Positions 1 through 64,000 of a stretch of 64,000 nt of DNA are shown here, one piece after another. A model generated the notes under the pieces. The model made no database searches. It worked only from the letters and a program-made list of their open reading frames with translations, and was not told where the DNA came from. The stretch comes from Heterocephalus glaber (Eukaryota > Chordata > Mammalia > Rodentia > Bathyergidae). Both the position numbers and the translations under genes were made by a program. The stretch spans positions 10,095,911-10,159,910 of the forward strand of contig NW_004624778.1 in the NCBI RefSeq assembly GCF_000247695.1, in the 5' to 3' direction. Position 1 is the stretch's first letter. Each line of letters starts with the position of its first letter.

Positions 1-1084
1 GTTCCATCTCATTTCCCTTTGGGGTTACTGTAGGTGATCTGGAAGTCTTGTTTTGAGACTTGTTTATGTGTCTTCTCATTTCTACGGTGTGCAGGAGGGC
101 AGGGGATGTGTGTGCTGTTGACACCCGCATGACTCACCTCCTTTGTGCTGGGAGCAGTGGTAGGGAGGCCTGGAAGCCTCTTCCTCTGCACTCCCTTGGC
201 TAACATTTGTGTCATGAAGCTGTAATTTTTCTTACAAGGACACTTTTAAAGATTTTCCTTGTCTCTTTCTGTATTCCTTTTATCCAGCTTCAAGATGAAC
301 CATAATACTGTCTGTAGCTTTCCATGCATTTCTACCTAGTTTCTTTGATCCAGGAACCAGGTTCTTGATCCTGGCCCTGTTGCCACCAGCACCATGTGAA
401 TGCAAGTCCAGCTGTGCAATCCACAGGTCTCTCTGCCCTGCCTCTCTCCAATATCTCTTTGTCTCTTTACTCTGTATCCAGTACAACAGAGGTGGCGCTG
501 GGAAGAAGGGCCTGGGCCACTTTGGTGGGGAGTAGCTTCTTTCCTTGGATTTCTCACTTGGTTAGCATAGGAGAAAAATATATGCAGCCTTTCTAGTGTC
601 TGCCCACTCCCCACTTTCCCATGCTGCCATCCAGGGGGAGAAATTTGTTAGAAAACATTCTTGTTTATTTTCTGACCAGGCCCCATGACTCCCAGCTACC
701 TAGTGAGCCCTCAGACTAAGGAGGAAAGGAGCCTCAACCTAGGCCTCCTGAGTGCCTCCCAGCCTTTCCTTATCTCCTAACAGCAGACCGAGTGGAGCCC
801 TGCCTTTCCTTCTCTTTCTGCTCTTCCCTAGTGCTCCACTGGAAGCATTTTCCTGAGCTGCTCCCTGTGGGTCTCAGTTGCTTGCTCTATTCCACAATTA
901 TCAGCTGGCAAATAGCATGTCTTCACCCAACACCGAAGGCCTTCTGTCCTAGCACCTTCCCCATATTTCCCCCTCCCCCAGCCAGCCAGAGCAGTGTTCT
1001 TTTCTCTGTTTTACACCATATGCCAGCTTCCATCCTTTCATTTGATATCAAGCCCTACCCTTTCTGTGCACTTCCTGTGGCACT

Positions 1085-1215
1085 TGTGAGCTGTGTGACT
1101 TTGGGCAAGTTACTTAAACTCTCTGTGCTTCCGTTTCTTTATAAAGTGAGAATAATGGATAGTATCTGCCTCAATGGATTGTATGAGGATTTCATGTGTA
1201 AACACTTAACTCATG
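1085..1215 (+). mobile_element. MIR SINE
   Basis: The core reads gctgtgtgactttgggcaag, ttacttaaactctctgtgct, then aaagtgagaataatgg. Confidence 0.8.
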
Positions 1216-1611
1216 CCTGTAATATAGCAAACACTCCAAATTTTGGCAATAATGATGTCTTTTAAAATTCCTTGCTTCTTTAATCTTTCTCTTTGATCTT
1301 CTTTTTTTTTTTTTTTACTTCCTTCTCCTGCCAGAGTGGTTCCAGGTCCTATCAATGTCTTCTGGCCACTCTCTGTGTGGTCAGCCACCCATGGCTGATC
1401 ATTTATCCAGCAGGAGGGGTGGTGGCTAAGGCCTTAAAACCAAGACTTGTGGAATCATTATTTGGTAACATCTTTGGAAACTTCAGAAGAAAATCCTAAG
1501 GTCAGGAGGCTGGAAGCCCAGAACCACCTTCTCCCCAAGACCTGAGCAGAGCACCTCCAGCTTCCCACCAGCAGGTCCTGTTCAAACCATCCCTTGGAGT
1601 GCAAGGTGAAA

Positions 1612-1666
1612 ATGTGGATTGAACTCAGGACCTTGGGCTTGCAAGGCAGGGGGTGGAACCACTGCT
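1612..1666 (-). mobile_element. Possible ID-type SINE remnant
   Basis: gtggattgaactcaggacct and gggcttgcaaggcagggggt resemble the reversed central part of the ID SINE; the ends are not recognisable. Confidence 0.45.
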
Positions 1667-3656
1667 CTTTCCTTCCAAGGAGACATTTCTTTTCCAGGTC
1701 CTTCTGTCCCAAACCTCTTTTCCTCCAAGTCTACTTCCTCCCTTTTTCCTTGGCAGAGATCCTCCCTTTGTCACAGAAAGATCCCTTCTGATCTTTCCCT
1801 TGCTCAGAGTACTGGAGTAGGGCATGGGCCATAGGGCTAATCTTAGTGCCTTGCTCTGCAAAGAGGCTGAGAGAAATGAGGGTGCCTGTTTAGGATAGGG
1901 TCTTCAGAAAGTGGGGTGCCTAGAGTACTTTCTGAACTCTTCCATTTGGACCTCACATCATCTGAATTCAGAAAGGGTAGATCTGGACCAAACTGAGTTT
2001 ACTGTTATGAAAGCCTTAGATAAAAAGATTTGCTCAGGCTAAGATCTGAGAAAGTAAGATCAGAACGCTTTTTTTTTTTAACTTCCTTGAAAGTGAAAGT
2101 GTTTTTTAGGCTTTGTGCAACAGTTTATATGTAAATAGCTTGTGTTAATTGCAATGGAGTCTTACCTTTTCTTTAAAGTAGACCCCTAGGGATATTTATT
2201 TGGAAATACTTTGTTAGGAGTTACTCGAAAGCAGTACAATTATGGTTCTCTCCAAATAGTCTTTAATACAGACTTGTTTCTAAATCAGGTGAGGAAAGAT
2301 GGAGCTTGTCACTCAACCAGCCGTCCTTATAAGGAAGACCTTTCCAACAGTATGAGCTGTCAATACCCAGGGGGTTGGGCGGTGGGGTGTTGGCGGCTCT
2401 TGCCAGAATTGCAGGAAATGACGGAAGTGCTGGAGAGAAAGAGACCCTTCTTTTCTTTGTTTCTTTCACCCTGAGTGCTAAGGAGGGGCTTCGCCAGAGG
2501 AGAGGTGGCATTCGAGCACACCTGCCCATCACAGAGCAGCCAGCAATGACTCAGGACCATGTGGCAGCAGGGGCCATTGAGGTGAGAGGGATTGGGTATG
2601 GGTGTCCCCTGAAAAGGCTGTTCACTCTCACCAAGGCTGGCTGTTGGGCCTCACCCTCGGGATTAGGGCTGCTGGGGCACAGAGCTCTGGGGGGCTACAG
2701 GTGAAAGAAAGTCTCTTTGTGCTGAGATCAGCAAGGTGTCCTGGGTGCAGCATTTAAGGAAGATCTTATTCCCAGACTTGCCTGAGCCCGAGGTTGGGCA
2801 CCTCCTATGATTTTGCACCCTGAGCTTTAGCTTGCCAGATCTAAGTTCCAGTCCTGATTTCTGCCCTACCTAGGGGAGATAATTACTGAAAAACAAAGCC
2901 TATACCAGTGGCAGATGGGGTGAGACTGGCACTTCTTATGGTCTCCCTACCCAGGATAGAAGGCAGGGATGAGGCAGCAGCCAGGTCTTGGTGCAGCAGC
3001 CAAAGTCAACTCTTTCCTAACCCATTCCCAGAGAACTTGTAAGCCATTCTCTCCTCTCTTTCACATTCGGCCTCAGCATGGGAAAGAGAACTGTTGGCCT
3101 TGAGCAATAAACTTAGCAATAAACTTGCCCAGCACTCTTAGGAAGGATGATCCTCCGCCCAAAGAAGCAGCCGAATCCTCTAAGACGGTGGAGATGGAAC
3201 CCAACAGATGATGAGTTTTGGAAGACTTCGGGCCCTCTCTCCATGCCCCGTCCCACCACCACACTCCTACCCTCCCTCCTCCTCCACTACTGCATGCAGA
3301 CTCCCATCTGGAGCCCTGCAAGTTTGGAGGGCATTGGACAGCTTGGTGCAAACCCAGCTTTGCCCTTGTGTGACCTATGGCCCTCAATTCCTGCTCCCAG
3401 ACAGCAGGAAGCCTGGCCTAGCATTGAGTCACCTTCTACACCTTCTTAGTCCTGTGTATTTCCTTCTTTCCAACAGAGCTAGGCGGCTCTGCTCTGGGAG
3501 GTTTCTTTCTGGGAAGACTAGCCTCTGGTCTGTGAAACTCTTATCAGATTCTATGGTATATATTGGAGGCACGTTTTTATTTATATGTTTCTGAATTTGT
3601 TGTTCTAACAGTTTGAGGTAGTTTATGATAACATATTAAGCACAATTATATACATA

Positions 3657-3980
3657 CAGGCTGAGTATCCCTTATCCAAAATACTTGGGACCAGAAGTGT
3701 TTCAGATTTCAGATTTTGGAATGTTTGCAAATATAATGAGATCTCTGGGATGGAACTCAAGTCCAAACACAAAATTCATTTATGTTTCATATACACCATA
3801 TACACGTAGCCCTTCAGGGCTTTATACAATATTTGTAGTGCTCCTGGCTTTTGACAATGACCCATCACAGAAGGTCAGGTGTAGAATTTCCCACTTGTAA
3901 ATCATATCAGTGCTCAGGAAGTTTCAGATTTTGGAGCATTTTGGATTTTGAAATTTCAGGCTAGGGAGATGCTTCATCTA
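3657..3980 (+). mobile_element. Ancient Tigger/Tc-mariner-like non-autonomous DNA transposon
   Basis: It starts caggctgagtatccc and ccaaaatacttgggaccaga. Its right end (gcattttggattttgaaat, then gctagggagatgc) is roughly the inverse of the left end. TA precedes the left terminus and follows the right one. The family is familiar from mammalian genomes, but I do not assign a subfamily name. Confidence 0.65.
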
Positions 3981-5279
3981 TATTTATATTTATGTATTTA
4001 TTTATCTAAACCCAGATGTAGAAAATAAATGTTGGCGATAATGTCATTTAAAATTGAAGATTAAATTCATTTGTTCTGGAAGCTTCACTTAAAGGACCAC
4101 AAAAGAATAAGAAACACTTAAATCCACTGGGCCTGGGAGATAAGAGCTGTCAACAAAACACTGCAAGATGAAAGAGGAGGAATGAGATGAAAGCAATTAG
4201 CAAGGAGAAGAAAACTGACCCCCTCAGGGCTCATGGAACCAATGTGAAGACAGCTTCCTGAGATGAGAGGCACCAGAAATCTTCAAAGGGGGGCCAAGGA
4301 GCTGTGAACAGGGGGGTTGGCCAAGGCCAGTGAGCAGTTAGACTTCTGGGGTCCCCCCCACCGCCCCACTTTCCTAGCTGGGTGACCAACCACACACTCT
4401 GCACCCTGTACTGCAGAAGAGGGCATGTCTACTCTGGAGAGCTTCATGGGAGATCCTGGGCAGAGGGCTAAGCTCAGGGAAGAGGGGAATGAGGGGCTGT
4501 ACACTGCTGTTGAGATGAAAGTCTTCACCTGTGCCCTGTGAACCCAGCATGTACTTCCCAGCTACTTCTCAGACACAGGAAGCTTGTCCAGAGTCCCTCA
4601 AAGACACTAGCACAGGCCTTAATGAGGGCAGCAGACCTGGACCAGCAGCACTCGCCACAGGCTCACAACACCATTTTCCACACTGGCTGAAGCTAGATTG
4701 AGGCTGTGGCTTTAGGACACAGAGTGGAGCAATCCTGCAGGAGGCCAGGGCAGAGGTCAAAACATTTAGTTCCAGGGGGCCAACTTGGGGCTCTGAGGGA
4801 GCTGGGGATTTGGAGGAAAGCCCTGAAGCTCTCATCCACATATGCTGGGGGCCTAGTTTGCCATCGATCCAGCAGCTTGGCCCGAGCTGGAATGTTCCTT
4901 CTCCTGGGCTTGCAGTGCAGGTGCTCAGATCTGTGATTAAGGGCATTTTTGTGGTATCCTAAGGGACATTTTCAGCCTCATTAGTTACTAGAAAGAGTTG
5001 GTTCCTTGGACTGGGGAGAAGACAAAATCAAAGTGTGGGGATGAAGTGAGGTACCAGGGAAAAGGAAGCAGGGAAGATGCCAAAGTCATTGTCTGCCTCT
5101 ATAATTTACCCCTGCCAGCCCAGATTCACTTCCTTATTCCGGAGGCTGAAGTTGTCTTGGCAAATGCCTGGCAGCCTCTTCCTCCATAGGGCTGGGGTGC
5201 TTCCCAAAGATTCCAAGAGGTGAAAGGCTCAGCTTTAGACACTTGTCCTTGTAGGAACCATAGTGGGATAGAGAAGGAA

Positions 5280-5545
5280 GAAACTGGGAGACTATCTAGT
5301 CACTGATTTAGCAAGTGGCAGGGTTAGAACTGAGGATAGTTACAGTTAACACCTCCTAACCCCTTCCTGGATGCCAGACACCAAGCTGGTCACATGAACC
5401 GCCTCACTTACCTTTATAAGAACCCTGTGGTACTGGGGTTATCTTTAGGTTTCAACGACAAGGAGGAACAAGGCAGGTCCATGACTTGCTCAGGGTCACA
5501 AGCTAGGAAAAGAGGGTAAGATCTGAGCCCATACTCCAGAACCCT
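5280..5545 (-). mobile_element. MIR-like fragments, reverse
   Basis: caagtggcagggttagaact and catgacttgctcagggtcac are reversed MIR core motifs. There may be two partial copies. Confidence 0.5.
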
Positions 5546-6029
5546 CAACTCTTGCCCCATGCTGTTCCCCTGCAACTCTGAGTCACAGTTCTTGGCCCTT
5601 GGCATTATTCCAGCGGTGTCCAAGGATTCTCAGGGAAGTGGGGGAATTGGGGAGAATCCCCTTGTCTGAGAATGTCATCTTAGATGCTCCATGACTCCCC
5701 TGAACATGGGGCTTGTATTCAACTGCCTGCCTAATTCTCTATCCAGACATCTAAGAGACAGCTCACTGTAAGCTCCTAACAAAAGGCAGCAAACCCCAAA
5801 CCCATGTTTCCCCCACAGTCTTCTCCATTTCAAGAAATGACTATTCTGTCCTTCTAAGTGCATAGCTAAAACATTTTTAACAATACCTCTAGCTCCTTTC
5901 TTGATCTCACATCTCACATTCAACCCCTCAGCAAGTCCTGTGGTTCTGCCTTCCAAATAGACCCAGAATTTGATCACTTTGAGTTACTTTCACTACCACC
6001 ACCCTGTGCTGAGCCACCCTCATCTCTTG

Positions 6030-6655
6030 CTTAGACCACTGCAGTAGACTCTTATCTATTTCCCAGATGACGTCCTGTTCTCTGTTCTTAATGCATCAGC
6101 CTGAGTGGTCCACTATGCCATTCTCTGCCCACACCCTCCAATAGCTTCCATGTCTTTCAGAGCATAAAGCAGAGACTTTCAAGTGCCTATGAGGTCCTAT
6201 GGGACTTATCACTGTTCTCAAGTTATCTCCTATTGGCTCTCTCTAGTTCATGCTGCTTCTGCCTCCCTGACCTTCTTGTGTTCCCTCCAACATTCCTGGG
6301 TTACCTTTGCTGTTCCCTTTGCCTGGAGTGCTAGCCCCTCAGATGTTGACATAGTGTCATCTCCTGTCCCTAGAGGTTTATTTACTCAATGTCAGCTTTC
6401 CACCACCTGACTTACAGATGCAACCGCCTCCCTACTTCCATCTATCTCTTTTCCCAACTTTATTTTCTTGGTTGTGTATTTCTGTCAAACATACCTTAAA
6501 CTTTATTTATTTACATCTGTTTCCCACAGTTAGAATATAATTTCCATGAGGCCAGGATTTTTACTTCTTTGGTTGCTTCTGTATGCCTAGCATTGCCTGG
6601 CATATTGTAGATAGATGCTCAACAAATATGTATTGACTAGATGAATGACCAGGAT
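6030..6655 (+). mobile_element. L2 LINE fragment
   Basis: It reads ccaatagcttccatgtcttt, tttgcctggagtgctagccc, and the typical L2 end gcctggcatattgtagatag, then gctcaacaaatatg and a GAATGA motif. Confidence 0.7.
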
Positions 6656-7082
6656 TGACTTCTACTGAATGGCTCTATGTTGGACCAGGATTCCTGGTAT
6701 TACCCTTCCCCGTCCCCCGAGAATGTATAGACACTTCCTAAGGAATCTTGAACAATCTTCTACCCAGGGATGAGCTCAGGGGAATTATCACCCAGTATAT
6801 AATATGCATGACTCAAGGAGAGTTTGAAATCTGGGGTTCATGAACTTAAGAATTCCATTAAAGGAGAGATAGGCTGCTGACAGCTTAGACAATAGGCCTC
6901 TGGAGAAATGACCCAGACTGGCCAGGAAAGAGTTCTTGGGAAATAGTTCAGGTTATCAAAAAAGGTTTGCTCTTAAAAGTGTTCTAACCAGAGATGATGA
7001 GACTGGGGTACTCCAAGACCTTGAGCTATGATGAGCTCCTCATCAGAGAAGGCATTCCAGATCCTGAAATAGACTCATCTAT

Positions 7083-7221
7083 ATACATACATCCACCCAC
7101 CATCTATTCACTCATCTGTCCAACCACCCTCCCATCTGTCCACCTATCCACACTCCCACCCATCCACCCTCCAGCCCATCGACCCTCCCATCCATCCATC
7201 CATCCATCCACCCTCCAGTAC
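7083..7221. repeat. CATC/CACC microsatellite
   Basis: Imperfect (CCAT)n and (CCACC) units, ending with four perfect ATCC repeats near 7192-7210. Confidence 0.9.
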
Positions 7222-7688
7222 ACATATGTTTCAATAAATGTACTATATATTGGCCCTTGTGGTAAGTTCTGGAGTTACAAAGATGAATCAGACCTAGCCC
7301 TTCTTTTAGGTCCTGTTGGAGAGGCATACAATCCCAATACGCCTCTCCTAGATGTGGGCACAGGGAGGAGCTCCTAACTTTGTCTTGGTGGGGGTGATAA
7401 GGGAAACTTCATGGCAGTGAGTAGATACCTTGAGCTGAAACATAAAGAATGTGAAGCATAGTGCCTAGTGAAACAGAGGGGTGGAGGGTTCAAGCAGAGG
7501 GTACGGTCCCAGCTGAGGAGTGTGTGTGTGGCATTGTAGGATCATAGAATACTGGGCTTGGAGCTGTGGACAACTTGCCCAAGATAGAGATGGGCCAAGT
7601 TTCAGGAACCTGGAGACTCAGGTAGTGGAGTAGAAGACAGGAGGAACTCCATGGATAATAAAGCACCCCAGTGAACCAGAGAAAAAAA

Positions 7689-7770
7689 TTTTTTTTTGGT
7701 ACCGGGGATCAAACTGAGAACCTTGCACTTTCAAGGCAGGTGTGGTGCCACTGAGCTAAATCCCAAGCCC
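7689..7770 (-). mobile_element. ID-type SINE
   Basis: T run, then ggtaccggggatcaaactga and ctgagctaaatcccaagccc in reverse orientation, flanked by similar AGAAAAA-rich sequences. It is in the region downstream of LOXHD1. Confidence 0.85.
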
Positions 7771-10268
7771 AGAAAAACAATTTTTAATGAAGCTTTTACA
7801 GTAATAGTTCCATCAGATCCTGACAAGCTCTCTGAGGAAAGCAGAGCAACCAGAGCAGGGCAGGGATGGCAAGAAAGTTGACTAAGGGCACACAGTACTC
7901 TGCCCAGAAACGCGAGGCCAGCATTAATAAATACACTGCTACCCGGAGAAGAATTTGAGGCTCTTCCCATACCACTTTTGGTCGAATCAACAGACAACAG
8001 ATGCCATATTCTGCAGTGAGACCACTGTGCAGGTTTTGCCAAAAGGACGTGGCAGAAAACTGGTTTGGACTCTGAGCCGAGCAGCCTCCTGCTGGTTAAA
8101 ACGAGAGATGGAAGTAGTGGGTATGAGGGAAGAAAGCTGTCAGAGGGCTCTTGGCTACCCTTTCAGCCAAGGGTAGTGACAGGGGTTTTAGCAGGGCTGT
8201 TTAGAGAAGGCACATGTCCACCTGAGCTGAGGAAACAGTGGCCTGCTGCATCTGGAGAAACCATAGGGGTGAGAGATGGTCTGGCAGCTGAAGGCAGAGG
8301 GATGAGAGACCCAAATGCCCAAAGTTTATCAGAGCAAAGGATGCCAGGGCCTCTTGTGGGATGTCCTAGATCCTAATCAAGAAGTTAGCATGGAGGCCCA
8401 AACCCGCAGAAGTGTTCATGACCCAAAGTCCAAATGCCCACTAGGTTCAGAAAGCAAGACATCAAATGAAACTGTAAGGGACCACCATGGTGGGACAAAA
8501 GGCTGAGGCAATGAAATACACCCTGGATGCAGTTAACTGTTACCCTTGGTAGGATGGCATGTGGCTTCTCTACCTACCCTTGTGCTTTTTCAACAGACCC
8601 ATTATGAGAGCCCATTAAAAGCACAAAACCAGAATGTTTGCAAAAGATGAGGGAATTGTTACTGAGGGAAAGAAATCCTAAATAAGAGCTCTAGCTTCAT
8701 TTTCTTGTAATTAACTTAAAAATCATTAATTTTGGAGGTAACACATCTACGTAATACATTGTCAGTTTCCCACTAATTTTGCTGTAGGCAACACCTCTGA
8801 TGTGTGGGTTAGATAATAGTTGCATAGATTTCTTTCGAGGAACTGGAAGACCACTTTTGCTGAAAATATGGAACCTTCACTTGAACCTACAGAGATATGA
8901 CAAGTGACTAAGATGGCATCTCTGTCTACATTTAGGTCTGTCCCTTTTGCTGTCTTAGCTCTTGGGTCAGATAGTATGCATTTTGTACATACACATGTAG
9001 ATCATTTTTAAAAAGTTTTGTCCAAACTACAGGGATAATTTGGCCTATCACCTGTTGGAGTTGGTATGTGTTTTCTTTTCTTTCTCTCATCCATCTTTTC
9101 TGCCCTCATGCTTGTGCTTCTTCAGGAGCTCCAACAGCACCTAGTCTTTCAGCCTTATCATAAGGCCTAGACCAAACCACAGGGCCAGAATATAACAGAG
9201 GATGATGATACCAACTACAAGACTAACCTGGAAATTCCTACAATATATTGCCCATGACCACCCAGTGGTCACAAGAAGTATCTTTTAGGATGTTTCCACT
9301 GGTCAATGGAAATTATTGGACTTTAGCTATCCACTCCCCAGGAAATCAACAAAAATTTCCCTCTCTGCTCTGGGAGCAGCTTGGTTACTCTCTTAATCAA
9401 AGCTGACTCCCTTCAGCTGAAGCCCCATTCAGCAAAACTCCCCACCACCGTAAAGCTTCACCTGTGCAAAATATTGTACACACTCAATATTGGCATGATC
9501 TCATTTCCATTGTTCCTGTGCCAAAAGATCCTGTCTGGTACCACAACCACAATGGCATGTAGAATTGGAAGATTCCTCATCCGTCACCTCTGAGCCTGCT
9601 CTAAGGGGGTAAAAAACTGAGAGGCAGGTGGGGGACAGAGGAGTATGACAATGCAGGGGGAAAGAGGTGAGGGTCATTCGCACACATTTATGTGCACATG
9701 TCCCCACACTTGCATGTACAAATACACACCCTACTTACACACACACACTCCTAGGCCTCTTTCCCTTCAGGGCTGAGCTGTAGGCTGAAAGTAGGCTCAT
9801 TTTAGTTTGATGTTTTGGTCTTTTTATTTGCACTGGACATTGAATTATAAACTGGAAACAGATTTTGTGACTTCAAGTGTTTGTTAGACTTTCTGTTACC
9901 TACTGGCAGGCAGAGGAGTATTGAGGCCATCACCTTTAGCAGTGGGCCCAAGGTCTCAGGGATCCAAAGAGGAGAGCTGGGGTGCAGGCCCAGACAGGCA
10001 GAGCCTGTGCATTGCAGCTCCCCAGGAGACCTTTGAGAGCTCCCTGGCCTTGCCCCTGGAGTCACAAAGCCTCACTGAGAGTGTAGAAGGGTTTGGGGTA
10101 GAGGGCCCAGCTGACATGGCAGGGCTGCAGAAGCTGGAATTGGTGCCTTTCTGGAGGGAGACTTCCCACATTGCTCTCCTTCCTACTGCCCTGCTGCCTC
10201 CAGGAAATCAGAAGTCAGGAACTGAGCTCTGCCTGAGTTTTGCCCGAGTCTGACTGTTGACCAGGGAG

Positions 10269-10350
10269 AATATGTGTGCACATGTGTCCATCTGCGTATT
10301 TATGAATGCGGGTGCATATGTGTATGTGCATGTGTGTGTATCCTTGTGCA
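10269..10350. repeat. TG-rich tract
   Basis: Imperfect (TG)n with ATGTGTGTATG units, just beyond the proposed LOXHD1 poly(A) site. Confidence 0.7.
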
Positions 10351-10689
10351 GGAACAAGTATGTATTTCTCCTGTTGTCTCTCCATCAAGGTCCTGGTCCT
10401 TTATGAGGACAGAGATCATGTCTTTGTTTTGTCCCTGATCCCCTGTGCTCTCAGCTCAAACCTGCCCTCTGAGAGCCACAGGCATCATGGGTTAACTAGC
10501 CCTCCCAGCTCATGGTAGCAGTGACTGGGCTGCTCTAGGTGCCACTCCCATCACCTTGTTCCTGTCCCAACTGTGTTACCATAGACTGGGCTAACCAGCA
10601 GCTCCTTGCCCATGTGTTCTCTGTACAGGGGCAGGAAAAATTACCTACTTCCAACAGGCTCATAAATCTCCCAAAACCCTTCCTTCTGA

Positions 10690-11202
10690 TATTTTTCTCC
10701 ATTTACCACTGGATTTATTGACTCAAGGGAAAAGCATACATTTCTTAGTGAGCAGATGCTACAATGAGTTCTTTGTGGGGTATGGTTGATAATAATTTAA
10801 TTAGCCCAGCTTTTTGGGAAAAAAGTGTTAATTAGGTTTTGCTTAAAATATACCATTTTGATGGCCTCTCCTTCCCCACTTCTCTCCCCTGGGTGAAGCC
10901 CCAATTTTCCATCCACACCCTGCAGCAAATCACAGCCTGGTCATCACTGTTGTAGGAAAAGGAAATGCAACAAGATATTTTTGAGTAATCACAGATTATG
11001 ACACATGCTGATTATGATTTCTGTAGGTTCAACAGATTGGGAGCAGAACTCCACAGATAATCACCTACACGGGTAGTTGCCTCTGAAGGGTCATGAAGTT
11101 CTCAGTAGACTGCTGGCCCCTGGTCCCTGCCTGTGGAAGTCTCAGGAAAGGGATGCTGAACACCAAGGTGCAGGCAGGTAGGTGTGGCCAAGCCCCTGCC
11201 TC
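10690..11202 (-). other. LOXHD1: Probable LOXHD1 3' UTR
   Basis: This is the sequence between the LOXHD1 stop and the first canonical poly(A) signal on the minus strand. It has no open frame of interest and no recognised repeat. Its end is inferred only from the hexamer and a downstream G/T-rich run, so the true length is uncertain. Confidence 0.45.
10713..10718 (-). terminator. Candidate LOXHD1 poly(A) signal AATAAA
   Basis: On the minus strand the canonical AATAAA occurs about 485 nt after the stop. It is followed 33-42 nt later by a gggttttggg stretch (plus 10671-10680), as expected of a downstream G/U element. A weaker ATTAAA lies earlier, at 10796-10801. No transcript evidence is available. 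Confidence 0.45.

Positions 11203-64000
<52,798 letters not shown>

Larger units (their letters stand above)
1..10689. other. Region downstream of LOXHD1 with no gene detected
   Basis: About 10.7 kb without a credible exon on either strand. Recognised content: MIR at 1085-1215, an ID-like remnant at 1612-1666, a Tigger-like element at 3657-3980, MIR remnants at 5280-5545, an L2 fragment at 6030-6655, a CATC/CACC-rich microsatellite at 7083-7221, an ID SINE at 7689-7770, and a TG-rich tract near 10269-10350. In other mammals RNF165 lies tail-to-tail on this side of LOXHD1. I recognised none of its RING-encoding sequence; a far 3' UTR could be present unseen. Confidence 0.6.

Noticed and set aside
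792..1265. Plus-strand open frame of 157 aa downstream of LOXHD1
   Set aside because: Its second half is a MIR SINE and the first half has no recognisable homology or coding character.
3100..3210. Short plus-strand frame reading DPPPKEAAESSKTVEMEPNR then stop, preceded by two AATAAACTT units
   Set aside because: It looks faintly protein-like, but I recognise no protein and see no supporting splice or start context; it is too short to call.

Overview
The window is mammalian nuclear DNA. It has large introns, GT-AG splice sites, and ancient MIR, L2, MLT1 and Tigger-type repeats mixed with younger SINEs. The younger SINEs are ID-like (tRNA-derived, with ends reading ggtacc plus an A tail) and at least one B1+ID dimer. 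No mouse/rat B2 or B4 element was recognised. That combination points to a squirrel-related (sciuromorph) rodent. The species call is inference.

The only protein-coding gene I can support is the 3' half of LOXHD1 (lipoxygenase homology domains 1), on the minus strand. Sixteen coding exons lie between 62987 and 11203. They join in frame into about 968 codons, ending in a stop at 11203-11205, and the gene enters the window already spliced in from beyond 64000. All sixteen exons are open, every inferred intron begins GT and ends AG, and every junction restores the frame, so this part of the gene looks functional. The product is a chain of PLAT (beta-sandwich, membrane/protein-binding) domains, seven of which fall here; if the family total of 15 holds, these are PLAT 9-15. 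LOXHD1 is known as a stereocilia protein of inner-ear hair cells, needed for hearing (DFNB77 in humans).

Layout from low to high coordinate: 1 to about 10690 is the region downstream of the gene, with no gene seen but several repeats. About 10690-11202 is the probable 3' UTR. 11203-17759 holds the last three exons (last two PLATs). 21766-21936 is an isolated exon, followed by a 13.3-kb intron. 35241-49515 is the densest exon cluster (eight exons, three PLATs plus a linker). 52807-62987 holds the first four exons in the window, in transcript order.

Other recognisable items are a 35-nt U2 snRNA 5'-end retrocopy at 42176-42210 with imperfect flanking repeats, an exact 39-bp tandem duplication at 34975-35052, L1 3' ends, MLT1 LTRs, a Tigger-like element, several microsatellites, and SINEs with clear target-site duplications. 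I found no CRISPR array, operon, phage or other prokaryote-type system, and no evidence of a new biological system. The points of interest are the exon and domain architecture of the PLAT chain and a few unusual repeat structures.
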